Below, in pieces: positions 10,731 to 23,500 of a DNA stretch of 64,000 bases. Where the stretch lies: positions 9,052,001 to 9,116,000 of the forward strand of contig OZ176050.1 of assembly GCA_964247055.1 (NCBI GenBank). Direction: 5' to 3'. The position numbers and the translations under genes were made by a program. Each line of letters starts with the position of its first letter. The stretch's first letter is position 1. The notes under the pieces are model-generated. The model did not search any database and was not told where the DNA came from. It was given only the letters and a program-made list of their open reading frames with translations. The stretch comes from Paragordius varius. Taxonomy: Eukaryota; Nematomorpha.

Positions 10731-13700
10731 ATGGGACGTGCTCAATTCGAATATGATCAAAGTGGAGGAACATCATATTATTTTATTACAACATTCGTTT
10801 TATTCACCCTAATTCCAGCCACATATTATTTTTGGCCCAGGAAAAAACGTGAAAGTATAATATATTTCATAGATATTTAGGTAAGAAATCAGAGGAAGAT
10901 TGCCATTGTGATGGATGCATTATCAAAACAAAAAACTTAAATAAGATTAGTCCACAAAGCAATTTAAAGAATACTTTGATGTAAATTAAAATTTAATATA
11001 TATGGTAGAAAATTTCTTATTATCCTTGTTTGGATTTTATTTTTGTATATCGCATATACATCGGCTAAAATTGAAAGAAACTATGCGGAATACGATCCCT
11101 ATGCTATATTAGAATTGGATAAGGTAATGATTTCTAAAACCCTATTAAATTACACTATATAGTATTTTAGAGGACAATATTTTTAAACTCTCAATATTAT
11201 TTATATTCTCAACCTTATTTTTGAATTATAAACTATTTTAAATATATATATATTAGGGTGCCTCAACATCAGAAATCAAAAAGAAATACCGGCAGTTAAG
11301 TGCGAAATTCCATCCCGATGTCAAAGAAACTGGTGATCATGATAAATTTATGAAAATAGCAAAAGCTTATGCGGCGTACGTAGATTTATTTTATAAAATC
11401 AATTAATAGTAATATACAGAATGCATTGTAATGGTTGCTTATTTCACACTATAGTTGGGCAATCTGCACCAGTAGTGAATGGAAAAAAGAAAGGAAATAT
11501 TTATTCAACGTTTTGTTGTTTTTTCTATACGCTACTGTGTTGCAAATTGCCCAACTAAAGTGTGAAATAACCATCCAATAAAATGCATACTGTATGTTTT
11601 AATTATATTTTCCAATTTTTTTAGTTTAACGGACGAAGCATCCAGAAAAAATTGGGAAGAGTTTGGAAATCCGGATGGACCCACTGGTAAATTTGTTTAC
11701 TTAATTTACACAAAATTTGATTAAATTTATTTAATAAAGCTCTTGGTAAATTTATTAAATTATAAATTATTTTAAAATATTTGTAAATATTTTTTCCCAT
11801 TACTTTAGCTACAACATTTGGTATTGCTTTACCAGCGTGGATTGTTGAAAAAGGGAATTCGATATGGGTAATATATTTTTAATTTTTTTACCTTATTCAA
11901 AAAATGTATAATTGAATTGCCATTAAATTTTATCTGATACATTATTGACTATTGCGTTAATTTTTTTTAATGTTTAATACAGGTCTTATCCGCATACGTG
12001 CTCGTTTTTATGATCATTCTACCCGTTATTGTTGTAAGTTTAGCTTTTTGTCTATTGTTATATAAATAAACGGAATATAATATTATTATATTTAGTTTTT
12101 TAACCATTAAAATATATTGTTTTATGTTAGGGAACATGGTGGTACAAATCTATCAAATACAGCGGTGATAAAGTTCTAATTGATACAACGCAAATGTATA
12201 TGTACTTCTTTCATAAAACTCCAAATATGATGCTTAAAAGTAAACTAATACTTTTTTTGATATTTATTTTAAATCTACTCATGATTTGTCAATATAAGTT
12301 TTACTTTTCTTTACAGTTTGCATTAGAGTTATTATTGTTTAATATAATATCTTTTTTATGAGTTTGTAGTTTTTTTTTGCGGAGACTTAGTTGTAACTAA
12401 TTTACATAATGGGTTTTTATATTTTAATTACTCTTTTGATGCCATATTTTATTTAATATATATAAGGCGGTGTTTTGAACAAAAGTAACGGATCAATTTA
12501 AACCGCATATATTATTATTTGAAATAAGATTAAAGAATTTTTTATATTTAGGAGTTTTAATGATCCTTGCCGCATCATTTGAGTTTTGCAAATTTTATAA
12601 CACAGAAATCCATGAAAGGCCTAGTGATAATTTAGAATTACCTCAAGTACTCTTATATAAATGATTTTATAATCGATAATAACGATAAAATTAATTTATT
12701 TTAAAATTTTTGGGTCTAAACAATAATGTAAAAATGTTTTTATTATTGAAGTGTCGATTTGTGGATATTTCTGTGTATTTTCACCAGTTTGTTTGCATTG
12801 TTCGGGGAATCAGTTGATGTATGACTACTTGGTTTTTTCGATCAAATCATTCAATGTCTTTTCTGGAACCTTAGACTTTTCATGTCATCAGCTGGTATTT
12901 TAAGTTATTATTTTAGGACATGTGTCGAACAAACGTATGTCGGTTTCGATTTTATAAAGAATTTCAATGATTTATTTTATCCTTCCAATCGATTCGCGGC
13001 ATCTTTTTTCAACGCTACATTTCGAATGCAGCATATAACTTCACATTGTTCCTTCATTAATTTTCGAATAAATTAGGATCCGGTTTAGTTTATAAAATCA
13101 AACCCCTTCGAAATTTTTTAATCAGCCCATGTTTGACAATAAAACTTTCATAATCAGCTGATGGCAGGGAAAGTAGATAATAAGCGAAACGCGTCAGATT
13201 GATGATCGTGGAACTGATTCAACAACTGATTTCCCCACATCTAACCGCAACAACTGGTCGAAATACATTTACGAGATAAGCGGCAAATCGACATCCTTGT
13301 CTATAAAAACAATAATAATTTTAAACTTGCTTTGAATTATTGGAAAAAAATCTTGATAAATAAATTGATTTTGTCGCTACTACTGTAAATAAAATGATTA
13401 GATTCTTTATCGACCAATCTTTAATAACTGATTTTTCTTCATTTAGCTATTGAAAAGGCTTACAAATTTGAATGAAAAAAATAAGGAAAGACCGCTATCT
13501 GCTCCTTACAGTGTTAAAGCACGCATTTTGCTCCATGCTCATCTCACGCGTTTAGATTTACCTCCAAACACTTTGGAATTGGGTTTCAATATAAAACTAT
13601 ATTTTTTTACAATAGTAGCACTTGACTATAAATTTGCGTTATTTAATTATCTTTTATGTTATTTTAGACAAACAATATATTTTGAAAAAGTGCCCCCCTT

Positions 13701-16700
13701 TATTGAATGAAATGGTTAATTGTGTGGCACAATTAATGGCGCTTGCAAGTTCTGGACGAAGTATGATTGCACAAAATTTATAAAAAAATATTTCGATATT
13801 CACTAAATCCAACTCACTTTTATCCATTATTTTATTTTACTTTACAATATCGCAGTTCAACACAGTCCAAGGTTAGAAACGATGGAAAATGTTATAAAAA
13901 CATCTCAAATGATAATTCAGGGTTTATGGGAATTTAAAAGCCCTTTGTTACAATTGCCACACATTACGGAGGATACATTGAAACATTGTATTAATAAAAG
14001 GGTATTTTAACATATATTTATTACGGTAATAATTGAAATATGAAAGCGTAAAAAACCTAGAACCTTAATTCATAATATGACTCATATTGTGTTGCAAAAT
14101 AATTGATACAGATGTGGAACACACTCAAATATATATATATATTATATATATATCAAAATTATATTTATACTTAAGAAAATAAGGGTTAAATATCTTTAGT
14201 TTTACGTTTTGTATGTATGATATTAATTTTTACTGTAAATATAAAATTTAGTATTCAATAAGAACTATCAAAGATATGGTGACTATGAAAGAAAATGATC
14301 GAAAACACCTATTATCAAAGTTGATTGATAAAGAGTACAAAGATATATGTTTTGTTTTATCCCGTATGCCTCACGTGGATATTGACATTACATTTAAGGG
14401 TAAGATATTTAATGTTGGTATTTTAAAAGTTTATATTAAAAGATTTTTTTGCATAGGACATTTTATTTTTTATTTTAATTATAGAATGTGATATAATATA
14501 AAATGTGTGTGTTAGAAATTTACATCTATTTTTCTCTTGTCGCAATTTATAACAACAGAAGATAATCTTTAAAAAAATTAAATTTGATTTTTTTAATACA
14601 TATTTGGTTTTTACCGTACATTATATTGGTTATAAAAATGTGTACATTATGATCTTACCCAAATTATTAGATTAATATTAAATAAATTTATAAACTTTGT
14701 CAAAAATTCCGTGAGATAGCAGTCAAAGTAAACGAAAAAAAAAACAAAAAATCAAAAATTAACGTATAAAACATTATCGATTCCATAAATTATCTATCAC
14801 ACATTAAATAATTAGTTATTGATGATGAGGATACTCAAACTATAACAGCCAATAGTATTGTAACTGCGACAGTAACATTGACACGTAAATCAATGTCCGT
14901 TTTTATGAATGATTCTTCTCATACAGCAAATGGTATTGATGAACAACAGCAAACTATTACACATAATAATAATAATAATTTTACTGGTCAACAAAATAAA
15001 AAAATGGAAAATCGCCTATCAAACGGGTTTGTGGGAAATAAACCGATTACCGTCATAGAAAATGAGGTTTATAAGGGTTTCAATTACTTATAGGAGCGTA
15101 ATTCGGCCCAATATTTATTTATTTATGCCAATTTAATTAATGTTTTTTTATGTATATGGCTATAATTTTTCATCTTTTTGATTTGTTATAAATCAATGTT
15201 TGTGCCGATCGTTATTAGTTATATTTGAGAAACTACTCTCCATCATTGCATAAACACATTTTTATGAATTATATGTGCAATACGAGAACAGTCGTATTCT
15301 AGTTTTTCTATTAACAAAAATAAACACTTATAAAACTTATAATATGGCTGTTCCCTGAAGTAATATAAATATAAAATTTTAATTTTTATTATTTTTAGGC
15401 TGAAAATGATGATGAAGCCCTGGATTCTGATACACAAAAACCGACAAAACAACCCGTCTATAAACCAAAAAAGAAAAATTTCCCCAACAAAAAAAATAAA
15501 AAGAAAAATCAAAATATTAAAAATGTATAATTTATTGTATTTATAATTTACTAAAATAGTTAAAATTGTTGTTTTAAGATATTTTGTTAAAAATAAGTAT
15601 TAGATATTTAAATTTTATTTAATTAATTTGAATATATGTAAACAGAAACAATCAACCCAAGTCAAAGAAAAACTTGCCATATCTAACAAGGAAAACCCTA
15701 AAGAGGATGAAAAACCAAACGAAAATATAAAAGAGTAGGCAGTTTGTTGATTATAAAAATATCTATAAATTGAAAAAAAATGAATATTCGGACACACATT
15801 GTAATTTGCTTTATAACAATTAAGAAACTATGGTGATTTACAGTAAAAATTAATTTTATAAAGACCAAACGGTTTAAATCAAAAGACCACATAAATTTTG
15901 AATATTTCGATATGTCCTATATGATTATTGTAAGTGTATAATTGACTGTGGAACCAATTTACATTTTTTATTCACATTTTGCTACCCAGAAAGATAAGGT
16001 TTAATTAAAAAATGGATAAACTTCTAGTTTTGATTTTTCTTTATAATTTCAATCCAGGAAAAAAGAAACCACTAACAAAAATGAAAGTGACAGCGAATCC
16101 ATGTCGCAAACTAGCCCAAGTAGTACCGATAGTGAAGAATATTCCAGCCAAGACGAAGATGGTAAAGGTGGCGTCTTATAAATATTATATTTGACATTAT
16201 CTTAACAATCTCTTATCATTATTAATCCGATACAGGGGTGTCCAATACAAATGGCTTTGCGGGCTGCATTCGTATAAATTGGCACTAATTGTATATATAT
16301 TAGATTTTACACATATGACTGTAAAAAACAATATAAAAAAATTTTCTAGTTCGTCGCCAATTTAAAATTCGGAAAATTTGTTTAAATATAATCAATTTTA
16401 CCACGATATGTGAGCATATATTTTGTGTAAGATTTTTAAATTTTTTGCTAGCCGCATATAATGTCTCTGAGAGCCGCATGCGGCCCATACAATATGGATA
16501 AAACTTTGTTTTTTATTATATTTTTTCCGATAAAAAAAAAATCAGTAATTTAACCTAAATAACGTTTTATTTTAGACTCTCTATAAAAAATTATTATAAT
16601 TTAATTGTTTTTATTAGATATGATAAATAAAAATTTATTTATGTTTGTATATTAATATAATATAGAAGAATTCAAAAATATAGAGTAAATATCAGTCCAT

Positions 16701-19498
16701 ATATTTTGTTTCGTGAAAAAAATCTATTTTAATTTACAGCCATGAAATAATATTATATAGTACTAATATATTTGTTAAATATTTTTTAAAAATTAATATA
16801 GATTTGGAAACTAAACAAGAATTGGAAGAGGCTATGGCAATGGCTGCTTTTGAGGCGGCAGACGATTCCTGTGGATCATGTGATGGCGGTATCCCATATG
16901 GTGCTAATGCGCCTTTGATGTTTGGTAAAATTGTGCCGAAAGGTAAGAAAACGGTTGAACATAACTCACCCTCTGAAAGTACCGAAATAGATAATCACAA
17001 AGCTAAAACACAATCGCACAAAGAATCAAGTATTATGCTTTAAAATTTGGTAACATTGGTTTTGGTTAAAATCAAAATTTTATTATACATACATAAATTA
17101 TATGTGCAGATATAAAAACGAAAGCATCTGAAAAATCTAGCAAGATTGGCAAAAAAACAAAAGGTTTATATTTAGAATATTGTATCTATTGTTTTGATTT
17201 ATTTAATAATTTTAACAAAAATGATGTTAAACACAAATTTAGTTCACCAATTTACATTTTTCACATATTCGTGTCCTATTTATTTTGTTATTAACTCTCT
17301 ATATTTGTTATTACAATTTTTGACATTACTTCAAACATGTTTCATTTGCAAGTTAAACTATGCCTAAAGAAGGCTCCGAAAACAATTATATATTCCCTTT
17401 TCCAGATAAAGAACCAGGTGTTGGAAAAAAGAATGGCACAACAAAAGAACCCGATAAAAGCGACGCTGAGTCAAATCATGAAAAAGAAAATAGGAATAAA
17501 AAGCATTCATCAGAAGCCGGAAACGATAACAATAATGAAATGGACGACGATGACGATGAGTTGTGGGATGAGGAATTCCAACGGGATCTCCGGAAACAGG
17601 AAAAAGTCCTGTTTGAAGGAAATAAACCGCTTGATATTTTTGAAGTCCATGCACCATATTTCCCTGAAGTAATCATTGTTTTTGCTTTACTTGGGTTTTG
17701 GATTTATGGGAAAATGATTGGGAGGTGTTATTTATCATAATAAAAGTTTAAATCGCGGACAATACATTTTAATTTCTTTGCAAACATATGGATGGCCCGT
17801 TTTTATTTTTTTATTTAGGGTTTTATCAAAAAATATAAAGCTATCTTTTTTTCAAACGACTTAGCCGTTTGTTACAAATACAAAGTGTACTATAAAAATG
17901 ACTATATTTTAGCACTCAAAAATAATGATTTTTATTACGTCTTAACTTATTTTACGTAGAAAAAATTTGAGAGATGGTGGCTTTATATGGCAGATCGTAA
18001 ACATAGTTCCCTCATAACTGCGCCAGTTTACATCACTAGCCTCAATGAATCTGAAGAAGTATTTAAAGCAATTAGTTATTAAAAACAATTTTTTATTAAA
18101 TGATCCGTTTCATTTTAGTTTCTGTGCACTAATTATATATTTTTAATATTATTAGTTTCAACTTAAATTCCCAGCCCCACCCAAATCCGGTTTATATGTA
18201 TTTTCCGTGGTTGTAAAATCGGATTCATATTTGGATTGCGATTTTTCTCGTACCATAAAGGTATCATTTCATGCACTTATTTCACATAATGGGTAAATTG
18301 TTAACAAGGGATGTTTTAACCCATTAAATATTTTTAATCCAGAAAATTTTGTGGTTTTTTCTTGTTTTATTTATTTTCCTTGCTTAACATTTTTATTTAT
18401 ATTAATTTGTCAAATGTTTTTTAGGTTTTAATCTTTGAAAAAAAATTGAGTATTTTGCCGAAAAATAATATTTCTACCCATTTATTAATTCTATCTTTTA
18501 TGTTTTAGATTATGTATAATTATTTATTCCCCCCCCCCCCAAAAAAAAAAATAAAGGATGTTTTAATCATGTGTGTTTTTTTTGTTGTTTAGTTGGATGT
18601 TAAAGAGGAAAAGGTGATGGATAAACATCATCCACAATGGGATATTTCTGAGAGCGATAATGAAGGGGGTGGCGATGCTTTTGCCGATTTCTTCAAGGCC
18701 GGTGGGCGGACCAGAACCAAAAAGTTAGTTTTGGACAAAAAATATAATTATTTTTTAATTTTATGATGCATACGCCGCCTGTTTGATTTACACTATGAAA
18801 ATTTAGATTTTAACCTTTAAGTTTATATCTAAAAACAGGGGATATTTTGCTGTTTTTTAACCATTGTCTTTCTAATTTGGTGATTCAATTATTCAACGCG
18901 GTTATAGCAAGTGTTATTAACCGGATTTGATTTATATAATATCTATTTTTATCATTACCCGAATAATAATGTTATTCCATAACTCTTTGATACCTTTGAT
19001 AAAATCAATAAATGGGGGCCATAAAAAGAAATATTTCAAACTTGTTTATAGGAAGTTATCCTATTATTTTGTTTTTAAATCTAGAAAACGATCTTCTGGA
19101 TCATCATCCGATTCCGAATCTGACAGTGAAAATCGTGTAAATAGCAGTTCTAATCCCAAAAAGTATAATACCTTATAATGAAAAATTTAAAATATTTTAT
19201 AATTTGAAAATATGACTATTTATTGGTGAAAAAAATTTCTATACTATACATGTTTAGAATTTTTTTTAATTTTAAAAAATTTATTGCATTATATAAAAAT
19301 GTTCGTTTTGATAAAATTGATTGGAATGGTTTAATCAGAATTTAATCAATATCTGTAATACATCGATGGAAAAGGAGGCTAAAATTTTATAAATGCATTC
19401 CATATATCATACTTTTTAGAAAACATCATTTATCGGATATGGAATATACAACTGAAGAGGAGAGTGAGGATCCTACGGAAAATAAAAAGACCAATTAA
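10731..19498 (+). CDS. SEC63: Translocation protein SEC63 homolog, 25 exons, 958 aa
   Basis: SEC63 is the ER-membrane J-protein of the Sec61 translocon that recruits BiP to the lumenal side. Exons: 10731-10854, 10881-10980, 11009-11123, 11257-11375, 11625-11686, 11809-11867, 11983-12033, 12131-12239, 12552-12646, 13447-13582, 13668-13760, 13856-14001, 14252-14399, 14816-15066, 15399-15524, 15646-15734, 16058-16161, 16802-16942, 17110-17163, 17406-17668, 17960-18058, 18156-18260, 18593-18723, 19085-19162, 19420-19498. All phases agree. It has an N-terminal membrane segment, a CHCDGC motif in exon 2, a second membrane segment near residue 80, and a J domain (about 104-165) with the HPD triad. 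A third segment near 194-215 is followed by the Sec63 (Brl) domain, a Lys/Asn/Asp-rich insert, WWLYMADRK, and an acidic tail. It is longer than the human protein (760 aa), mostly through the charged insert. Introns hold several MITEs. Confidence 0.95.
11413..11597. mobile_element. Foldback MITE in SEC63 intron 4
   Basis: It has inverted arms of about 50 bases. The left arm contains TTATTTCACACTATAGTTGG; the right arm reads CCAACTAAAGTGTGAAATAA. About 80 bases of loop lie between them. No homologous copy was noticed elsewhere in the window. Confidence 0.75.
12748..13300. mobile_element. Diverged foldback element in SEC63 intron 9
   Basis: Two imperfect inverted arms of roughly 150 bases can be matched by eye. 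GTCGATTTGTGG at the left pairs with CGGCAAATCGAC at the right. GGGAATCAGTTG pairs with CAACTGATTTCCC, and CATCAGCTGG pairs with ATCAGCTGATG. The arms are more GC-rich than the surrounding intron. The exact ends are uncertain. Confidence 0.55.
16233..16490. mobile_element. hAT-type non-autonomous element, degraded, in SEC63 intron 17
   Basis: It begins CAGGGGTGTCCAATAC and includes GAGAGCCGCATGCGGCCC near its right end. This parallels the better-preserved element at 20131-20387 (CAGGGGTGTCC ... GAGAGCCGCGTGCTGGACACC). The right terminus is decayed and no clean target duplication is left. Confidence 0.55.
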
Positions 19499-19630
19499 AC
19501 ACAGTTTCCAATCTCATTTTATTTGAATGAAATGGGTATAACATACATTATAACGCAACACTTGTGGATAGTCATATTTATTATTTCAAATTCTATATTC
19601 CTCGTTTACCATTCATTCATTTAGTAGACG

Positions 19631-19636
19631 AATAAA
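19631..19636 (+). promoter_or_regulatory. Candidate poly(A) signal for SEC63
   Basis: AATAAA lies about 130 bases after the SEC63 stop codon. In DNA this AT-rich such hexamers are common, so the assignment rests on position only. Confidence 0.35.
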
Positions 19637-20130
19637 ATTTTGTAATGCCTTCATTAAACTATTATTATTATATTAGCAATTTTGATTGATGCAGTGAGGT
19701 GTTTGCCTATAAAAAAACAACCATTTTTTAAAACTTTTCATATGACTGATTAATTTTATTTACATAGATGCAATTATTTTTATATTAATTAGCCCATTTA
19801 TATACTTTATATGTTGTCAACGTTATCTCTTTTACAAACTATTATTACTATGATTTTTGGCATCATCAAATCTGTCATTACCATTCATTTATTCATTGTA
19901 AACATTATTTATACAATTAGAATTAAATTTATTCGAAATAAACTAAAATTATATATATATATATATATATATATTAACGTCTCTTTTTTTTCATGTTATA
20001 TTAGGCAGGACTTGTGAAAGTTTTAACACTCGCCCGCTCATTGAGCAATGATGGAAAAAATGTGCAATTTCGGCGTTAGAGCTTAGTTCTTTCTACCCAG
20101 TGTAATAGTAGAGCGCCCTATTTATTACGC

Positions 20131-20387
20131 CAGGGGTGTCCTACAAATAGCTAGACTTAAAAAACAGCGGACCGTATTCGTACATATGGACTTTCAGACT
20201 TTAGGCAAAAGACTGAAAATGCAAACACAATGTAGCGATTTTTATAATTCTTGCCAACTGAATAGACTTTTTTTAAAAATTTGTTTAAGAAATATCAATT
20301 TTACTAAGATTTTATGTCCAAAATGAATTCCAATTTTTTTGGGGGCCATACACAATGTGTCGGAGAGCCGCGTGCTGGACACCACTC
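20131..20387. mobile_element. hAT-type MITE between SEC63 and SLC13
   Basis: It is 257 bp long with ends CAGGGGTGTCC and GGACACCACTC (one mismatch when paired). The 8-base flanks are TATTACGC (20123-20130) and TACTACGC (20388-20395), one mismatch, the hAT target length. It lies in the roughly 1-kb gap between the converging SEC63 and SLC13 genes. Confidence 0.75.
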
Positions 20388-20553
20388 TACTACGCCTTCG
20401 TTGTGTGTTTGTTCTATGATTAAACCAATAATTGATTGGTGACTTTAAATGTTGGCAAATTACTATGATTAATAATTCTTTTATCTACCAAGCTTAGATT
20501 GTAACATCAGTAACATAATAAGATTGGATGGAATATTTATTATGATATAATAT

Positions 20554-23500
20554 TTAATGAGGCGTTTCAAGATTTTCTAGCGATAACATGCTGTTGTACA
20601 ATGTTAGATTTGTCACATTGGCCCACTCCGGGAATTCATTAAATTTAAATAGGAGATTACCATAGGTATTTACAGCCAAAATGGAGATTGCGTATGAGAT
20701 GAGATTGGCGAAAATACCTGGAATAACCTAGATTACAAAAATGCCAAAATTAATTTTACCCCTCTTACCCAAGCTGTATCGAAATGCAGAACCCTTATAC
20801 TAATCTAATTTGAAAAGTATACGGCTAATAATCCGCATCATAAATTATAAAAATCTTAATTGACCTTACAATTGTTATATATTATTTGATAGCTTACGTT
20901 CTCCGGGAAGCACACACATATCTTATAAGTTATATTAAAAAAACTGTCAAAAATTGGAAAGCAGTATGATAGTCAGAATGAGCTAAATTAGTTAATAGGA
21001 TCTGTTTAAAAAGATATATTAAAAAATGAGGTGAGCTGCCGCCCTAGGTATATGTAAATGAAAAAAAAACCATTTCCCAAAAACTAAATTCTCCAACAGT
21101 GTAGGCTATAGCATTTGGGCCTGCGCTTATGGGTAACATGTATGAGAATGATGATGAATGTGTTATTGGTAGAGCAAAATACAAAGGGTTTTCTTTCAGC
21201 ACGATAGCCTATTTAATAATGATTAATTTCTTTATTTTACATATCTGACCTTAGTTTTTAATGGAAAAAAATGATAATAAAGTATACCAAATGTAATGTA
21301 ATTGGAATGAGTATACTAGCCGTGGCTACGTTATTTAACAATTCGGTTAAAATGGTGGAAAATGCGGAAAGGATGAGCAATTGTACTTTTTTGTCATTCA
21401 CGCTGACCTTGTCAAATAAATTTGCTATCCTTAGCGACAATCCTGAGTCCTATGAATGCGACATAAATGCTAACTTTTTAATTAATATTGTAAAATTTGC
21501 CCTATCAATTATAGGTTAAACCTTGATCATTAGGATATCTACATGCAGGTTTTTGAAAACTTATTTAATTTAAGGGATATTGACCAATGTAATAATTTAT
21601 GATTCACCATAAAATCTAACTGAAATTTTTTCTTTTTCGCTAAATGGGTATTATTTTTGGTAAAGAATGGAAAAAACAAGAGCTCTATGGTAATAACAAT
21701 ATCATATTCATTAAAAAAGTATAAAAATTATCATAGAGCTGTTTTTTCCATTCTTTAACAAATATTTATATCCATTTAACGAAAAAAATAAATTTTTGAT
21801 AAAATAAAAGGATACATCACTGTATTTGGTGCTTATTATGTATAAGGAAATATGTGATAAGTTTAAAAAGCAAACATTATTTGGGCAAAATGGTATAAAT
21901 ATTAGATTAAATAAAGATGCATCAAATATATTCAGTTTATGATCATTTTTTTGAATAAGCAATTGAACTTACAATAAAAGCCGCTCCAATAGCTAAACCG
22001 GAACCCATATACAGGATAACCTCCCAAAGAATTTTATTCTGTAATTTGTTCCAATACACAAGCGGTTGATACCTTAAATCTATCATTTCATTTATTGTGA
22101 TTTAATAGTTTATAAAATTAATTACAATAAATTAATTTTACAAAATTAATTTTTATTTTTTTTAAATACTTCCAGTCCATTGTGTAAGGGATCGATAATC
22201 TTTGGGTAATATGAATAATATGATGCACATCAAGATGGGGGGAGTTGAGTCTGTGATAAAGCTATTAAAAAAAAAATTTTTATTGGATTATTATTTTTGG
22301 AAGTTATTATTAAATTTTCGATAAAACAAAATATTAATATGCCTCTTAACGGGCGTAAAACATGAGGTTAACTATAAGTTTCAAAGCGTAAGGCGTCAAA
22401 CCACCAGCTACCTTAAATCATAACCTTCATTGGATTTTATTAACCCAATCTAGATATATGGTTAACATGTAATCTTAAATTAAAAAAATTAGTTGAATGC
22501 TGTTAATACAAACGGGAGATTTATATAATAAATAAACTAATGTTTGATATACCATTTACAGTTCAAATTTACTTTTAAACAATTCAAATTCACCCTTGAA
22601 CAATTCAAATTCACCCTCGAACAATTCAAATTCACCCTAAAAATAAATTATGAAATTTCGGTCTAATATAACTCATTGTTAAAATTAATTATATTTTTAT
22701 GGCAAAGTTTATTATTTTTTCAGTTTTATTTTGATTACATACAAAATTTCTTTTTTAAAAAATATAAAAAAGTATAGGTAATATATCATTTTAAAAAACA
22801 CATAATTTATATTAGGGTGAATTTGAAGTTCGAAGGTGAATTTGAATTGTTCAAGGGTGAATTTGAATTGTTCAAGGGTGGATTTAAATTGTTCAAGGGT
22901 GAATTTGAACTGTAAATGGTATATTAACTCAAATATAATTAAATTATTAAGGTATAATTCATAATCAGTTGTTACTCTATATATGCACACTTTATAATTC
23001 CTTGATATTACCGTTAACATATCAATATAGAAAAACTATATATTCTACTCATAAATGAAAAGATTAAGAATGCCAATGTTTTTAAATCAAATATGGACTT
23101 GTGTAATCAAGTGAAAATTTGAAATGTCAAAATTTAGTTATATGAACACAAAAAATAAAACTGTCATTTATATATAGTGACACTTTGGTGTAAATAGACT
23201 AATCCAACCAGGAAAGCTTTTAGGGTTTTGAAATCCCCAAAGTACCAGCAAAATGATAATCAGAACCCATATTGTGTATTCTTCACTCCTAATTTAATTT
23301 AAAAAAAATAAAGTATGTCAAATCAAATCACATCTAAAATTTAAATAAATGATCAGTGCTAGATATCAGTTACATCCATTTTGTTAATTTTATTATTTCT
23401 AATTTTTCGACCTCTGTACAAACTATTCAAAAATATCTAAAAAAATAGGCATATTTTATTTTTGAAGAGAGCAGATTTTTTGTTTTGAAGTATTAAAATG

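Noticed and set aside
17337-17672. Overlapping frames around SEC63 exon 20 on both strands
   Set aside because: The real exon (17406-17668) is fixed by phase and by similarity to SEC63; the others are shadow frames.
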